A DNA stretch of 64,000 bases from JBCBWG01 sp039039985 (GCA_039039985.1 JBCCOV010000004.1:11276-75275); one strand, 5' to 3'. Positions 7,104 through 17,156 are shown, counted from the stretch's first letter. Numbers and translations are program-made. Notes: generated by a model not told the origin, from the sequence alone.

Positions 7104-9416
7104 TTACTCGGCCGCGTCGCGTTGTGGAGCGTGAAGGACGGGCTCAGTCTCGTCCATGGAATCAACCACCGCCAGCGCACCCAGGTTGACCAAGCCGCGG
7201 GCTGTAATCGACGGTGACGCGATATGGACCGGGCGTGCCGCGCCCATCAGGATTGGACTGATGGTTGTGGCATTCGTTGCGACCTTAAGGAGATTGAACG
7301 CAACGTTTGCCGTATCGAGTGAGGGCATCACCAGAAGATTGGCCATGCCTTCGTAACGGGACTGGGCTTGAACTTCTTCTCGAATGAACGGTGAGAGCGC
7401 CGCGTCCGCGTGCATTTCACCTTCGACCGCGAGACCTGCCTCTTTCTCGACAAGCCGCTTAAGAACCTCGCGCATTTTTGCGGCTGACGGCGCGTCTGAA
7501 CTGCCGAAGTTTGAGTGACAGATCAACCCGACCTTCGGTGTCAGGCCGAAGCTGCGGACGCGTTCCGCAGCCAACGTTGTTGCCTCGACCAGCTGAGCTG
7601 CAGTGGGGTCGTAGTTGACGTAGGTATCCGTCACAAACAGCGTTCCGGTCGGCAAGATGACCGCGCTCAGGGAGAAGTAGTCCTGCACGCCCGGTGCCAG
7701 GCCGATAATCCGGCTGACTTCGGCGAGATGCTCCCGCGCCACTCCGGATGTGCCACAGATCATCGCATCGACATGGTGCTGCTGAAGCAACATGGCGGCA
7801 ATCACCGTGTTGTTCGAACTCAGCATGCTGCGCGCTTGCGACGGTGACACGCCCTTGCGACCGGCGAGACTGTGGAACTCTTCCGCCAGCTGCTCGTATT
7901 CGTCATAGTGTGCCGGATCGATGATGTCGATGTCACGGTCCGGACGAAGACGAAGGCCGAGATGCTTGATCCGTTGCAACGTGAGTTCCGGATTGCCGAC
8001 AAGAACAGGTCTGGCAATGTCTTGGTCGACGAGCTGTTGTGCCGCCTGCAGCACGTTGATCCGCGCGCCTTCCGCAAAGACCAGCCGCTTTTGGCTGTGA
8101 CGGGCCTTGTCCAGGATCGGCTTCATGAGCATGCCCGACTTGTAGACGTAGGACGCCAGGTGCTCGCGGTATGCGTTGAAGTCCTTGATCGGGCGTGTGG
8201 CAACGCCGCTGTCCATTGCCGCCTTCGCAACGGCAGTTGGAATATCGACCATCAGACGTGGGTCAAACGGCTTGGGAATAATGTACTCCGGGCCGAAGAC
8301 GAACGTGTCTGCGCCATAGGCCGACAAAACCACGTCAGAGGCTTCTGCACGTGCAATTTGGGCGATGGCATGCGTGCACGCGTATTTCATTTCCTCGTTG
8401 ATTGTTGTCGCGCCGACATCCAGGGCGCCGCGAAAAATGAACGGGAAACACAAGACGTTATTGACCTGGTTTGGATAATCCGAACGGCCCGTCGCAACGA
8501 TGGCGTCCGGGCGGACCGCCGCGACGTCTTCCGGCATAATTTCGGGATTGGGATTTGCCAGGGCAAATATGATCGGTTTGTCGGCCATGTTCTTGATCAT
8601 GTCCTGAGACACGACACCGGCACTCGACAAGCCGAGGAAAATGTCGGCGCCCTTGAGTACGTCGCCAAGCGCTTTATCGGCGTTGCCATTGGCGTAGCGG
8701 GCTTTATAGGGGTCGAGGTTCCCCGGCCGCCCGTCGTAAATCAGGCCTTTGCTATCGCAGACGAATATGTTTTCGCGCTTTGCGCCGAGGCCGACCAACA
8801 GATCCAGGCAAGCCAGCGCTGATGCGCCGGCGCCCGAGCAGGCGACACGGACCTTGCTGATATCCTTGCCGACAATTTCCAGCCCGTTGAGGATGCCGGC
8901 TGACGTGACGATCGCCGTTCCATGCTGATCATCGTGAAACACCGGGATCTTCATGCGTTCGCGCAAGCGTTTCTCGATCTCAAAACAGGCGGGTGCCCCA
9001 ATATCTTCAAGGTTAATACCGCCAAACGTTGGTTCGAGCGCCGCGACGACTTCGACGAACTTGTCGACATCCGTCACGTCAACCTCGATGTCGAAGACGT
9101 CGATGCCGGAGAACTTTTTAAAGAGAACGGCCTTGCCTTCCATGACCGGCTTGGAGGCGAGAGCGCCGATGTTACCCAATCCCAGGACAGCCGTTCCGTT
9201 TGAGATAACTGCGACGAGGTTGGCCCGGGCGGTATATCGTGCCGCTTCCGGCGGGTTTTCCGCGATTTCGAGACATGGCTCCGCAACGCCAGGTGAGTAG
9301 GCCAGCGCCAGATCATGCTGCGTCGTCATAGGCGTTGTCGGTGTGATCTCCAGCTTTCCGGGTTTGGGAAGCTCGTGATAGGCAAGCGCCTGAAAGCGCA
9401 AAGACGACGTGTCCAT
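7104..9416 (-). CDS. maeB: NADP-type malic enzyme with C-terminal phosphotransacetylase-like domain
   Basis: A 770-residue protein of the length usual for MaeB. The malic enzyme half (about 1-430) shows YSPGVAEPCLEIAENP, the metal/substrate segment FHDDQHGTAIVTSAGILNGLE and the dinucleotide-binding GAGASALACLDLL. The C-terminal half (about 440-770) is the phosphate-acetyltransferase-like domain, with LPTGTLFVTDTYVNYDPT and SNFGSSDAPSAAKM. The enzyme decarboxylates malate to pyruvate and makes NAD(P)H; the tail is usually catalytically silent but binds acetyl-CoA as an allosteric signal. It starts at an ATG with an AGGAG-like site upstream and is monocistronic by spacing. It links the C4 acids brought in by the window's carboxylate transporters to pyruvate. 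Confidence 0.93.
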   Translation of the reverse strand: MDTSSLRFQALAYHELPKPGKLEITPTTPMTTQHDLALAYSPGVAEPCLEIAENPPEAARYTARANLVAVISNGTAVLGLGNIGALASKPVMEGKAVLFKKFSGIDVFDIEVDVTDVDKFVEVVAALEPTFGGINLEDIGAPACFEIEKRLRERMKIPVFHDDQHGTAIVTSAGILNGLEIVGKDISKVRVACSGAGASALACLDLLVGLGAKRENIFVCDSKGLIYDGRPGNLDPYKARYANGNADKALGDVLKGADIFLGLSSAGVVSQDMIKNMADKPIIFALANPNPEIMPEDVAAVRPDAIVATGRSDYPNQVNNVLCFPFIFRGALDVGATTINEEMKYACTHAIAQIARAEASDVVLSAYGADTFVFGPEYIIPKPFDPRLMVDIPTAVAKAAMDSGVATRPIKDFNAYREHLASYVYKSGMLMKPILDKARHSQKRLVFAEGARINVLQAAQQLVDQDIARPVLVGNPELTLQRIKHLGLRLRPDRDIDIIDPAHYDEYEQLAEEFHSLAGRKGVSPSQARSMLSSNNTVIAAMLLQQHHVDAMICGTSGVAREHLAEVSRIIGLAPGVQDYFSLSAVILPTGTLFVTDTYVNYDPTAAQLVEATTLAAERVRSFGLTPKVGLICHSNFGSSDAPSAAKMREVLKRLVEKEAGLAVEGEMHADAALSPFIREEVQAQSRYEGMANLLVMPSLDTANVAFNLLKVATNATTISPILMGAARPVHIASPSITARGLVNLGALAVVDSMDETEPVLHAPQRDAAE

Positions 9417-9639
9417 TAGGCGTTCCTCTGCTCCTTTTATCTTTGCAGGCGCAGGCTAGGCGAAGCCGGCCTCCAGAAGAAGAGCGATAACGCTTCATCT
9501 GCAAAAATTCACCCAAGTTCCACGGGTCTAGGCTCTTTCAATATCGTGTCGGCTTAAGGCTGGCTCATGTCGCACCGCAACATGAGCCGGATTGCGGAAC
9601 GTTAACGTCAGGGTTTCAGATGGGTGAAATCGCTGGAAC

Positions 9640-11046
9640 TCAGCGACCGAACCCGTGCTGTTCATCACCAAACTCCCAATAGATCTGCGTGAGCAATGCC
9701 AATCCCTCACGCATTAAGGGTTCCAGAATATGCTCGTTGGGGGCATGTTGCGAACAGGCGGTATAGCTCAACGGCATCCAAATGTAGGGGACATCCAACT
9801 GCTCGCCGATTAACGCCGTCACATTGGATCCGCCCGAGTTCGGCATGACGGCGCATTGGCCATCGGTGATATGGTTGAGTGTTTGGCTGATCCACTTGAC
9901 GATCGGGTGATCCGGATCGGCGCGGGAGGCGCCGAATTTCACGCCGTTCGTTCCGGTTTGTGGCACGATTTCGATGTTCTGGAAGCCATGGTGATCCAAG
10001 TGCTGGCGCAAGCTCGGCAGGATTTGATCCGGGTCGGTGCCCACGACAAATCGTAACTGGCAGCGCGCAACGGCCTTCGGCGGAATGGCGTTGACGGGGT
10101 TGTCCGGATTGCCGGTGACCATTGCCAGCACTTCAAAGCTGTTCCATCCGCAGATCTTTTGGGCCGGTGTCAGGCCGGGTTCGCCCCAGTCATCGTCGAT
10201 ACGCGGTGCGTTAGCCTCTCGGCCGCGCTCAACGTCCCGGAGGGCGTCTCGCACCCAGTCAGGCAATGGCGGGCGCCAGGCATCAACCAGGATCTGCCCT
10301 TTCGGTGTGGTGATCGTCGCCAGTGCATGGGCGAGCACAAGACCGGGATTGGCGAGCACGCCACCCCAGTTGCCGGAATGGTGCGCGCCGTCGCGCAAGT
10401 CGCAAACGAGATCAAAGTGACAACCGCCGCGGTTTCCCAACGTCAGGTTCGGCTTGGTAACATGCGAACGCGGCCCATCGGACGAGAAGAAGGCATCGCA
10501 GGAGAAGCTGTCCCGGTTTTGCGCCAGTATCTCGCGAAAGCCCTTGGAGCCGTTCTCTTCGCCCATCTCAATGCAGAATTTCGAATTGAACCCCAGTGAG
10601 CCGCGCGTTGCGAGAACGGACCGCAGGGCCGCGAGCTGCGTAAGGTGCTGGCCCTTGTTGTCCGCAGTTCCCCGACCGTAGACGCGGTCACCCTCGAACG
10701 TGAGCGCCCACGGGTCCATGCCGTTATCCCACTGCCCGTCCATGCCGAGGACGACGTCGCCATGGCCGTAACAGAGTAGTGTGGGCCGGTCCGGGTCTTC
10801 GATGCGCGACGCGAGAAGGACAGGCCCGGCGTCGGCAAAGGGGTTTTCAAACACTTGGCAAGTGAAGCCCATTTGCTCGAACATGGGTTGCATCGGATCG
10901 GCAAGGTAGGCGGCCAGATGCGTGAGGCCGGCTGCGTGCTGGCTCTCGGTTGGAACGCGGACCAGTTTGCCCAAGTCAGCGAAGTAACCGCCGTCTCGAT
11001 CGTCATAGTATGCCATGGCGTGAGATAGGGCATCTTGTTTGCTCAT
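9640..11046 (-). CDS. M20-family dipeptidase / amidohydrolase
   Basis: A 468-residue protein from the ATG at 11046; the frame is open to 11172 but the extra part is not family-like. M20 metal ligands are visible: GHGDVV (His), then YGRGTADNKGQ (bridging Asp), EMGEENGSKG (the general-base Glu pair), CDLRDGAHHSG in the lid region, and a late His in YTACSQHAPNEHILE. It should be a two-zinc cytoplasmic enzyme cleaving a dipeptide or N-acyl amino acid; the substrate cannot be read from sequence. It is divergent from the acyl-CoA ligase at 11354. Confidence 0.88.
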   Translation of the reverse strand: MSKQDALSHAMAYYDDRDGGYFADLGKLVRVPTESQHAAGLTHLAAYLADPMQPMFEQMGFTCQVFENPFADAGPVLLASRIEDPDRPTLLCYGHGDVVLGMDGQWDNGMDPWALTFEGDRVYGRGTADNKGQHLTQLAALRSVLATRGSLGFNSKFCIEMGEENGSKGFREILAQNRDSFSCDAFFSSDGPRSHVTKPNLTLGNRGGCHFDLVCDLRDGAHHSGNWGGVLANPGLVLAHALATITTPKGQILVDAWRPPLPDWVRDALRDVERGREANAPRIDDDWGEPGLTPAQKICGWNSFEVLAMVTGNPDNPVNAIPPKAVARCQLRFVVGTDPDQILPSLRQHLDHHGFQNIEIVPQTGTNGVKFGASRADPDHPIVKWISQTLNHITDGQCAVMPNSGGSNVTALIGEQLDVPYIWMPLSYTACSQHAPNEHILEPLMREGLALLTQIYWEFGDEQHGFGR

Positions 11047-11353
11047 GAAGATGGTCTCCGTGTTTTTGAGGTCGGCGTCTCTGCAGTGTTCTGAACGGCT
11101 TGATTTGCGCGGTCTACACGGCCCGGCACCGTTCGGGTATCTCTCTCGCCATCGCTTGCACTTGCTTGCCAATCATGGATGGTTACGGGGCGTCGGAACA
11201 ATTATAATCAACCCGTTCACGCAGAGGGACGCTCGAAACTCAAAGGGCATGGAACGTCGATCCGGGGATACGACAGGCGAGTGCTGTTGCAACGTGAACG
11301 GCGAAGCCTTGCGGCCTGATGGGTCACGCCGGATCGTGAGGGAGGATAGCCGG
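11047..11353. other. intergenic region between the divergent peptidase and acyl-CoA ligase genes
   Basis: These 307 bp hold an AATTATAATC stretch at 11200-11209 that could serve as a -10 box on either strand. No good -35 box lies at the right distance, so I do not call a promoter. A GGAGG at 11341-11345 is a plausible ribosome-binding site for the ligase. No other structure is seen. Confidence 0.3.
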
Positions 11354-12880
11354 ATGACAGCAACGCTCGCAGGGCTTTTTTCGGCCCATGCTTTGGATTC
11401 GCCGGCAATTGGTGCGCCCGGGCGCGATTGGCTGAGCTACGGCGGATTGAAGGACCAAGCTGTTGCGGTGCGGCAGACGCTTCATGGTCTGGGTATTGGG
11501 CGTGGCGATCGGGTCGCCATTGTGCTGCCGAATGGGCCGGAGATGGCGTCGGCTTTCGTGACCGTTGCGCAGACTGCTGCAACGGCGCCGCTGAACCCCG
11601 TCTATCTCGAAGACGATTACGCGTTCTATCTGGACGATCTCAAGGCCAAGGCCTTGATCGTCGCCGTGGACTACGATGGCCCCGCACTCGGTCCGGCGAA
11701 ACGGTCGGGATTGAACATCTTACGGCTTGAGGTGCGGGATGGCGCTGTCGCAGGGCAGTTTACGCTCACAAGCGAGAGCGCGACCGCGCAGGCATCGACG
11801 TTAGACGTGCCGGACGCGAATGATGTTGCGTTGATCCTGCACACGTCGGGCACGACATCGCGGCCAAAGATCGTGCCGTTGAGCCAGTCGAATGTTGCGG
11901 CGTCGGCGCAGCATATTGCCGGGTTTTTGCAGCTTTCTGCCACTGACCGGTGTCTGAACGTGATGCCGCTCTTCCATATCCACGGACTCGTTGCTGCCAT
12001 CAGCGCGACGCTCGCCAGCGGCGGGTCGATCTGGTGTGCGCCGGGCTTTGATGCGTTGCGCTTTTTCGGCTGGCTGCGGGATGCTGATCCAACCTGGTAC
12101 ACGGCCGTGCCAACGATGCATCAGGCGATCCTGTCACGCGCCGAGCGGAACGCAGGCATTATAAAAAAGGCGCGGTTGCGTTTGGTGCGATCGTCGTCCG
12201 CGTCGCTGCCGCCACAGGTCATGGTGGCGTTGGCTGAGACATTCGGAGCCCCGATTATTGAGAGTTACGGAATGACGGAGGCGGCGCACCAAATGACGTC
12301 CAACCCGTTGCCGCCTGGACAGCAAAAGCCGGGTAGCGTCGGCATTGCGGCCGGACCGCAGGTGCGCCTGGCGCACGAGTGCGAGGCGCAGCTGATCGAC
12401 GGCACGGGCGAAGTTGTGATTTCGGGGCCGAACGTGACGGCCGGATACGAGGCGAATCCCGACGCAAATGCAAAGAGCTTTTTCAAGGCCGAAGGTCAGC
12501 GCTGGTTCCGCACGGGCGACCAAGGCACGTTCGACAGTGACGGGTTTCTCCATCTGACGGGACGGCTCAAGGAGATCATCAACCGCGGTGGTGAAAAGGT
12601 GTCTCCGCTTGAGGTGGATGCTGTGCTGATGGATCATCCGGCGGTGGTGCAATGCGTCACGTTTGCGATGCCGCATGCGAAACTGGGCGAAGATATTGCT
12701 GCGGCCATTGTCTTACGCCCGGACAGTGTCGCAACCGAGAAAGACATCCGAGATTTCGCGACAGAGCGGCTTGCCGGCTTCAAGGTGCCGCGGAAGGTCT
12801 TGTTCCTTGAGGAGATCCCGAAAGGTGCGACGGGTAAGCTGCAGCGCATCGGCCTTGCGGAGAAGCTCGGTCTCGCCTGA
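11354..12880 (+). CDS. AMP-forming acyl-CoA synthetase, oxalyl-CoA-synthetase-like
   Basis: A 508-residue ANL-superfamily ligase. The adenylation motif LHTSGTTSRPKIVPLS lies near residue 162, followed by VMPLFHIHGL, the A5-type motif ESYGMTEAAHQMTSNPLPPG, the A7/A8 run FRTGDQGTFDSDGFLHLTGR and KEIINRGGEKVSPLEVD, and the catalytic Lys in PKGATGKLQR near the C-terminus. TEAAHQMTSNPLPPG is strongly reminiscent of the plant and fungal AAE3/Pcs60 oxalate-CoA ligases, so oxalate or another short diacid is the best substrate guess; malonate is a second possibility given the decarboxylase at 50 kb. The ATG at 11354 follows GGAGG and keeps the family length; the longer open frame is rejected. The PanE-like reductase follows 40 bp downstream. 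Confidence 0.85.
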   Translation: MTATLAGLFSAHALDSPAIGAPGRDWLSYGGLKDQAVAVRQTLHGLGIGRGDRVAIVLPNGPEMASAFVTVAQTAATAPLNPVYLEDDYAFYLDDLKAKALIVAVDYDGPALGPAKRSGLNILRLEVRDGAVAGQFTLTSESATAQASTLDVPDANDVALILHTSGTTSRPKIVPLSQSNVAASAQHIAGFLQLSATDRCLNVMPLFHIHGLVAAISATLASGGSIWCAPGFDALRFFGWLRDADPTWYTAVPTMHQAILSRAERNAGIIKKARLRLVRSSSASLPPQVMVALAETFGAPIIESYGMTEAAHQMTSNPLPPGQQKPGSVGIAAGPQVRLAHECEAQLIDGTGEVVISGPNVTAGYEANPDANAKSFFKAEGQRWFRTGDQGTFDSDGFLHLTGRLKEIINRGGEKVSPLEVDAVLMDHPAVVQCVTFAMPHAKLGEDIAAAIVLRPDSVATEKDIRDFATERLAGFKVPRKVLFLEEIPKGATGKLQRIGLAEKLGLA

Positions 12881-12920
12881 CAACGGAGGCGGGGACAGGA
12901 ACGCGTGGAGCGGATGAGCC

Positions 12921-13904
12921 ATGAAGATCTGTATATTCGGTGCCGGTGCGATCGGCGGCTATATGGGCGCAAAGCTGGCGCAAGCTGGTCTTGAGGTCAG
13001 CCTCGTCGCGCGGGGGCCACATCTTGCGGCCATGCAGGACAATGGCCTGACATTGATCGAAGAGGACGGGCGGGAGACAACGGTTGCCGTCAACGCGTCT
13101 GACAATCCGGAGACGCTCGGTCACCAGGACTATGTCATTGTTACGCTGAAGGCGCATTCCGTACCCGCGATTGTCGGTGCGATGCAACCGCTGATCGGGC
13201 CGGCGACGACAATCGTCAGTGGCGTCAATGGTGTCCCATGGTGGTACTTCCATAAGCTTGGCGGTCCGCTGGACGGGACGCGGCTTCTGTCGGTCGATCC
13301 CGGCGATGTGCAATGGAATGGCTTGGGTCCGGATCGGGTGCTGGGCTGCGTGGTTTATCCGGCCGCCGAAGTGGTGACGCCCGGAACTGTAAAGCATGTT
13401 GAGGGCAATCGCTTCTCGTTGGGCGAGCCGGATGGTTCGCGATCTGATCGCGCGAACCGCTTATCTGAGGCGCTCATCAAAGCCGGGTTGAAAGCGCCGG
13501 TTCGGCCGCGGTTGCGCGACGAGATCTGGGTCAAGCTGTGGGGCAATCTTTCCTTCAATCCGATTTCTGCGTTGACCCATGCGACGCTGGACGTGATTTG
13601 TGCCGATCCTGGAACACGGTCGGTTGCGCGCGGCATGATGATCGAAGCGCAGGAGATTGGTGAGAGGCTTGGTGTCAAGTTTGCCGTCGATGTCGACCGG
13701 CGCATTGATGGTGCCGCAGCCGTCGGCGCCCATCGCACCTCGATGCTGCAGGACCTCGATCAGAACCGCCCGATGGAAATCGAGGCATTGGTTGGTTCGG
13801 TCCAGGAGTTGGGCAAGCTGACGGAGACGCCAACGCCGACTATCGACACCGTGCTGGCGCTGGTTCGGCTGCGAGCGAGCGTTGCAGGATTGAATACCCA
13901 ATAG
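12921..13904 (+). CDS. 2-dehydropantoate 2-reductase family protein
   Basis: A 327-residue protein with an N-terminal NADP-binding motif FGAGAIGGYMGAKLA and the C-terminal ApbA domain carrying the KLWGNLSFNPISALTHAT signature, whose Lys and Asn are the usual substrate ligands. The fold matches ketopantoate reductase (PanE/ApbA). It lies between a diacid-type CoA ligase and an M24 peptidase, not with other pantothenate genes, so it may reduce another 2-keto acid; many genomes carry several such paralogues. It starts at an ATG and probably forms a three-gene unit with its neighbours. Confidence 0.82.
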   Translation: MKICIFGAGAIGGYMGAKLAQAGLEVSLVARGPHLAAMQDNGLTLIEEDGRETTVAVNASDNPETLGHQDYVIVTLKAHSVPAIVGAMQPLIGPATTIVSGVNGVPWWYFHKLGGPLDGTRLLSVDPGDVQWNGLGPDRVLGCVVYPAAEVVTPGTVKHVEGNRFSLGEPDGSRSDRANRLSEALIKAGLKAPVRPRLRDEIWVKLWGNLSFNPISALTHATLDVICADPGTRSVARGMMIEAQEIGERLGVKFAVDVDRRIDGAAAVGAHRTSMLQDLDQNRPMEIEALVGSVQELGKLTETPTPTIDTVLALVRLRASVAGLNTQ

Positions 13905-13982
13905 CCGCGCGCATCGTCGTGTTCGTGTTTTCGACGGAGTTGTATCGCATCGCGTTGGGACAGTGGAGGAGGAAACAACACC

Positions 13983-15167
13983 ATGACGGGCGCTGAAACG
14001 CAGGCCGGCAAGCCGCTACCATTCGATGCCGCGCATTTGGATAGTTTGATGGACGAGGCCGGGCTCGACGTGCTGGTCGCGACGTCGAAGCATAACATTC
14101 AGTATTTGCTGGGCGGATACCGGTATTTCTTTTTCGAGCACATGGATGCAATCGGCACCACGCGGTATCTGCCGGCGCTTGTCTACCAACGGGGCAAGCC
14201 CGAGAACGCGGCCTACATCGGCGCCAAGCAAGAAGTCTACGAAGAAGAACTCGGGAAGTTCTGGCCCGCGAAGCGTGATTTGGGTGATGTCGGCAGTCAC
14301 GCGATGATGGCCCGTGTAGCGTCACATATCGCAGCACTGCCAGGCGTGAGGAGCGTCGGCGTAGAAGCGCCGTTTTTGTCGGCCGATGGATATCAGTCGC
14401 TGCGGGACGGTCTCGCGAATTGCGACGTCGGCGATGCCGTCTTTCCGTTGGAGCGCTTGCGGGCCGTGAAGACGCAGGAAGAAATCGGCTATCTGCGTGA
14501 AGCGTCCGAGCGTGTCATCGACTCGATGATGGCGACATTTCAGAAGCACTGTCGGCCGGGCGCGACCAAGTTGGACGTGACCGAAGCGCTGCGGAATGAA
14601 GAAGTGAGTCGGGAGCTGGGTTTTGACTATTTGCTGATGACAGCCGGGACGTCACTGAACCGGGCACCATCTGACCAGCGCCTGGAGGCCGGTGATATCA
14701 TCTCATTGGACAGCGGCGGGAACTACAAAGGCTACATTGGTGATCTGTGTCGCATGGGGATCATTGGTGAACCGGATGCAGAGCTGGTCGATCTGTTGGG
14801 ATTTGTCGAAGAGGTCCAGCAGATTGCGCGGAAGCCGGTCAAAGCCGGCGCACGCGGTGGGGATATCTGTGCGGTTGCAGAGGAGCGACGGACTGCGTCA
14901 GAGCACGCGCCCTATACCAACTTCCAAGCGCACGGCATGGGTCTGGTCACACACGAGGCGCCACGTCTCATGGACAGCCCGCGTTTCTCATATGGTGGAT
15001 ACGACATGGAGCGGCCGCTCGCAGCCGGCATGGTCCTCTCGCTCGAAACCACAATGGCTCATCCGAAGCGCGGCTTCGTCAAGCTGGAAGATACCGTGCT
15101 TGTCACGGAAACAGGCTGTGAAGGCCTCGGTGATACCAGGCGGGGATGGAACCGGGCAGGTGGATAG
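13983..15167 (+). CDS. M24-family metallopeptidase (Xaa-Pro dipeptidase/creatinase-like)
   Basis: A 394-residue protein with a creatinase-type N-terminal domain (about 1-160) and a pita-bread catalytic domain. The metal ligands are present: Asp243 in LDSGGNYKG, Asp254 in IGDLCR, a His in AHGMGLVTHE, a Glu in VLSLETTMAHP and a Glu in VKLEDTVLVTETG. A GTGGAGGAGG ribosome-binding sequence precedes the ATG. The substrate is unresolved among Xaa-Pro dipeptides and other C-N bonds. It is the last gene of the run that begins with the acyl-CoA ligase. Confidence 0.87.
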   Translation: MTGAETQAGKPLPFDAAHLDSLMDEAGLDVLVATSKHNIQYLLGGYRYFFFEHMDAIGTTRYLPALVYQRGKPENAAYIGAKQEVYEEELGKFWPAKRDLGDVGSHAMMARVASHIAALPGVRSVGVEAPFLSADGYQSLRDGLANCDVGDAVFPLERLRAVKTQEEIGYLREASERVIDSMMATFQKHCRPGATKLDVTEALRNEEVSRELGFDYLLMTAGTSLNRAPSDQRLEAGDIISLDSGGNYKGYIGDLCRMGIIGEPDAELVDLLGFVEEVQQIARKPVKAGARGGDICAVAEERRTASEHAPYTNFQAHGMGLVTHEAPRLMDSPRFSYGGYDMERPLAAGMVLSLETTMAHPKRGFVKLEDTVLVTETGCEGLGDTRRGWNRAGG

Positions 15168-15266
15168 TTGAAACTGCCGTTCGGCGGATCACCGGTTCGG
15201 TGTCCATGGACCGGTGTCGTCGATCGCAGGAGTTGCGTCAGGCGCGAATGTGGGGGCTTGCGGCGG

Positions 15267-16790
15267 TCAGTCTTTCTCTTTGGGGACGTCGCGCAAGAGC
15301 CAGGCCAACGGAACGGCCAGTGCTGCCGTGATGGTGTAGAGATAGAATGCATTGATGTAGCCGATCATGGCTGCCTGGCGTTCGAGTTCGCTGGAAATCT
15401 GGGACAGGCCGATCGATGTAGTCGGGTCCCACGCTCCCAATGCGCTGGGCCAGGCGAGTGTTCGGTTAAAGTTTGAGACGTTCTCGGACAAGATCGCATA
15501 GTTCGCCGCGGTCGACCGAATGACGACGACAACGGATGCAGAAATGAACAAGCTGGATCCGAAATTGCGGATCAAGTGAAACAGCGACATGCCCTCCGCC
15601 AGGTGGTGTCGCGAGAGGGTTGCGAACGCTAGAACAGACATCGGCGTGAACGCGAGACCAAAGCCGAAGCCTTGCAGTGCATTTGTCCAAAAGACGTCCG
15701 CTGTCGTCATGTTGATGTCGAGTTGCGCCATCCACCAGCCCGATAGGGCTTGCAGGAAAAGCCCGGCTGCCAGGGCATAGCGCGCGTTCCAGCGCGTCGC
15801 CTGCACAACGATCAGGAACGAGGCGAGGTTGCCAAGCCCGCGGCCCGCCAGCAGCAGACCGATCAGGCTTTCGGGATACCCGCGGAGCCCGTGCAACAAG
15901 GTCGGGAACAACACCATGGGCGTGAAGCTGAGCATGCCCATGACGAATGCGACAAGCAAACCGACGGTGAAGTTGCGATCCAGGAGGATGCGCAGATCGA
16001 AAAACGGTCTATGGGTCGTGAGGCTGTGAACCACGAAAATCCAAAGCGCGCCTGCGGCAACACAGGCCTCGATCACAATCTCCGTTGATGCGAACCAGTC
16101 GAGCCGTTGGCCGCGATCGATGATCAGCTGCGCGGCGGAGAGGGCGCACGCAAGTGCCAGAAATCCGGTCCAATCGAATGACACGCGCCGCCGCTCGTTG
16201 TGTCCGGCCAGCGCGAACCATGTCAGGGCCGTGGCCACGATCGCAGGTGGCACGATCATCAGGAATGCGCCCTGCCAGTTCGTTGCCTCGCTGACAATGC
16301 TGCCCAGGGCCGGGCCGCTGATCGGTCCGAAGACGGCGCCGATACCCCAGATCATCGTAACCAAGGCATGCAATGGCCGCGGAAACGAAGCCATCAGGAG
16401 CCCTTGCCCCATCGGCATGATGGCCGCGCCGAAGAAGCCCTGCCCAATGCGCGCGGCGATGAGAAACTCCAGACTGTTTGCGATGCCGCACAATGCGGAA
16501 CTGACGGTGAAGCCGGCCAGCGCGCCAAACAGAACGGTGCGCCAGCCGAGGCGATTGGCCAACCAACCGGTGAGCGGGGTTCCAACGGCGGTAGCGACCA
16601 GGTTGAATGTGACGACCCAAGCGATCTGGTCCTGCGTGGCAGACATGGCGCCCTGGATCTGCGGTAGCACGACATTGGCGACCGTGATCGACATGCCGTA
16701 GAGCAGAGTCGTCAGTTGCACCGTAACGAGAATGAGCCACTGGCGCGCGGTGATGTTCCAGATCGAGGGTGCGACGACGGCATCCGACAT
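15267..16790 (-). CDS. MFS exporter, DHA2 (EmrB-like) family
   Basis: A 507-residue hydrophobic protein with about 14 transmembrane helices, the number expected for DHA2 drug:proton antiporters. Motif A between helices 2 and 3 reads GWLANRLGWRTVLFG, and the helix 4-5 region (IGQGFFGAAIMPMGQGLL) is family-typical. No EmrA-type periplasmic adaptor gene is adjacent, so it may act alone in the inner membrane. It converges on the M24 gene and is divergent from nfeD. Confidence 0.87.
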   Translation of the reverse strand: MSDAVVAPSIWNITARQWLILVTVQLTTLLYGMSITVANVVLPQIQGAMSATQDQIAWVVTFNLVATAVGTPLTGWLANRLGWRTVLFGALAGFTVSSALCGIANSLEFLIAARIGQGFFGAAIMPMGQGLLMASFPRPLHALVTMIWGIGAVFGPISGPALGSIVSEATNWQGAFLMIVPPAIVATALTWFALAGHNERRRVSFDWTGFLALACALSAAQLIIDRGQRLDWFASTEIVIEACVAAGALWIFVVHSLTTHRPFFDLRILLDRNFTVGLLVAFVMGMLSFTPMVLFPTLLHGLRGYPESLIGLLLAGRGLGNLASFLIVVQATRWNARYALAAGLFLQALSGWWMAQLDINMTTADVFWTNALQGFGFGLAFTPMSVLAFATLSRHHLAEGMSLFHLIRNFGSSLFISASVVVVIRSTAANYAILSENVSNFNRTLAWPSALGAWDPTTSIGLSQISSELERQAAMIGYINAFYLYTITAALAVPLAWLLRDVPKEKD

Positions 16791-17156
16791 GACGTAGTTA
16801 CCTGACCGCCGATCCTAAGATTTTCGGCTGACCGGCGGGCCGCTTCAGGTGGCTGCGTGGCAGGACGCCACATTGCGGTCGCTGTCGCTGAATGCCGACG
16901 CTGGTTTGGTTTGCTCTTCTCGTGCGCCACTGCGTCCTCGACGTTCCTTCAGTTGACCGGAAAGCGCAAGAGTATGGACAGCCGTGCTGACATTCCAAAT
17001 GTGGGATGACAACACCGATACGCCGGCAACGATCCAACTCGCAAAGACGTCGCAGTTGACCTATACCATTCTATAGAGACGCGATCGTGATGTTTGCTGC
17101 CAGGGAGAAGCGCTGGCGCAGCGGATCGCGAGGCCGGATTCGAATGGAGGCGTGTG
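16791..17156. other. intergenic region between the divergent MFS exporter and nfeD genes
   Basis: These 366 bp separate two divergent genes and should hold both promoters. A TTGACC followed by TATACC/TATAGA near 17056-17075 is suggestive, but the spacing is too short for a standard sigma-70 pair. I see no gene, repeat or RNA in this stretch. A TGGAGG at 17145-17150 is the ribosome-binding site that fixes the nfeD start. Confidence 0.3.

Noticed and set aside
7872..8822. 316-residue plus-strand open frame
   Set aside because: It lies wholly opposite the malic enzyme gene, whose protein has clear family motifs throughout. High-GC codon use commonly leaves such antisense frames open.
15190..15216. 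CACCGGT/ACCGGTG hairpin between the convergent M24 and MFS genes
   Set aside because: The place suits a bidirectional terminator, but the stem is short, the loop is 13 bases and no U-tract follows on either strand.
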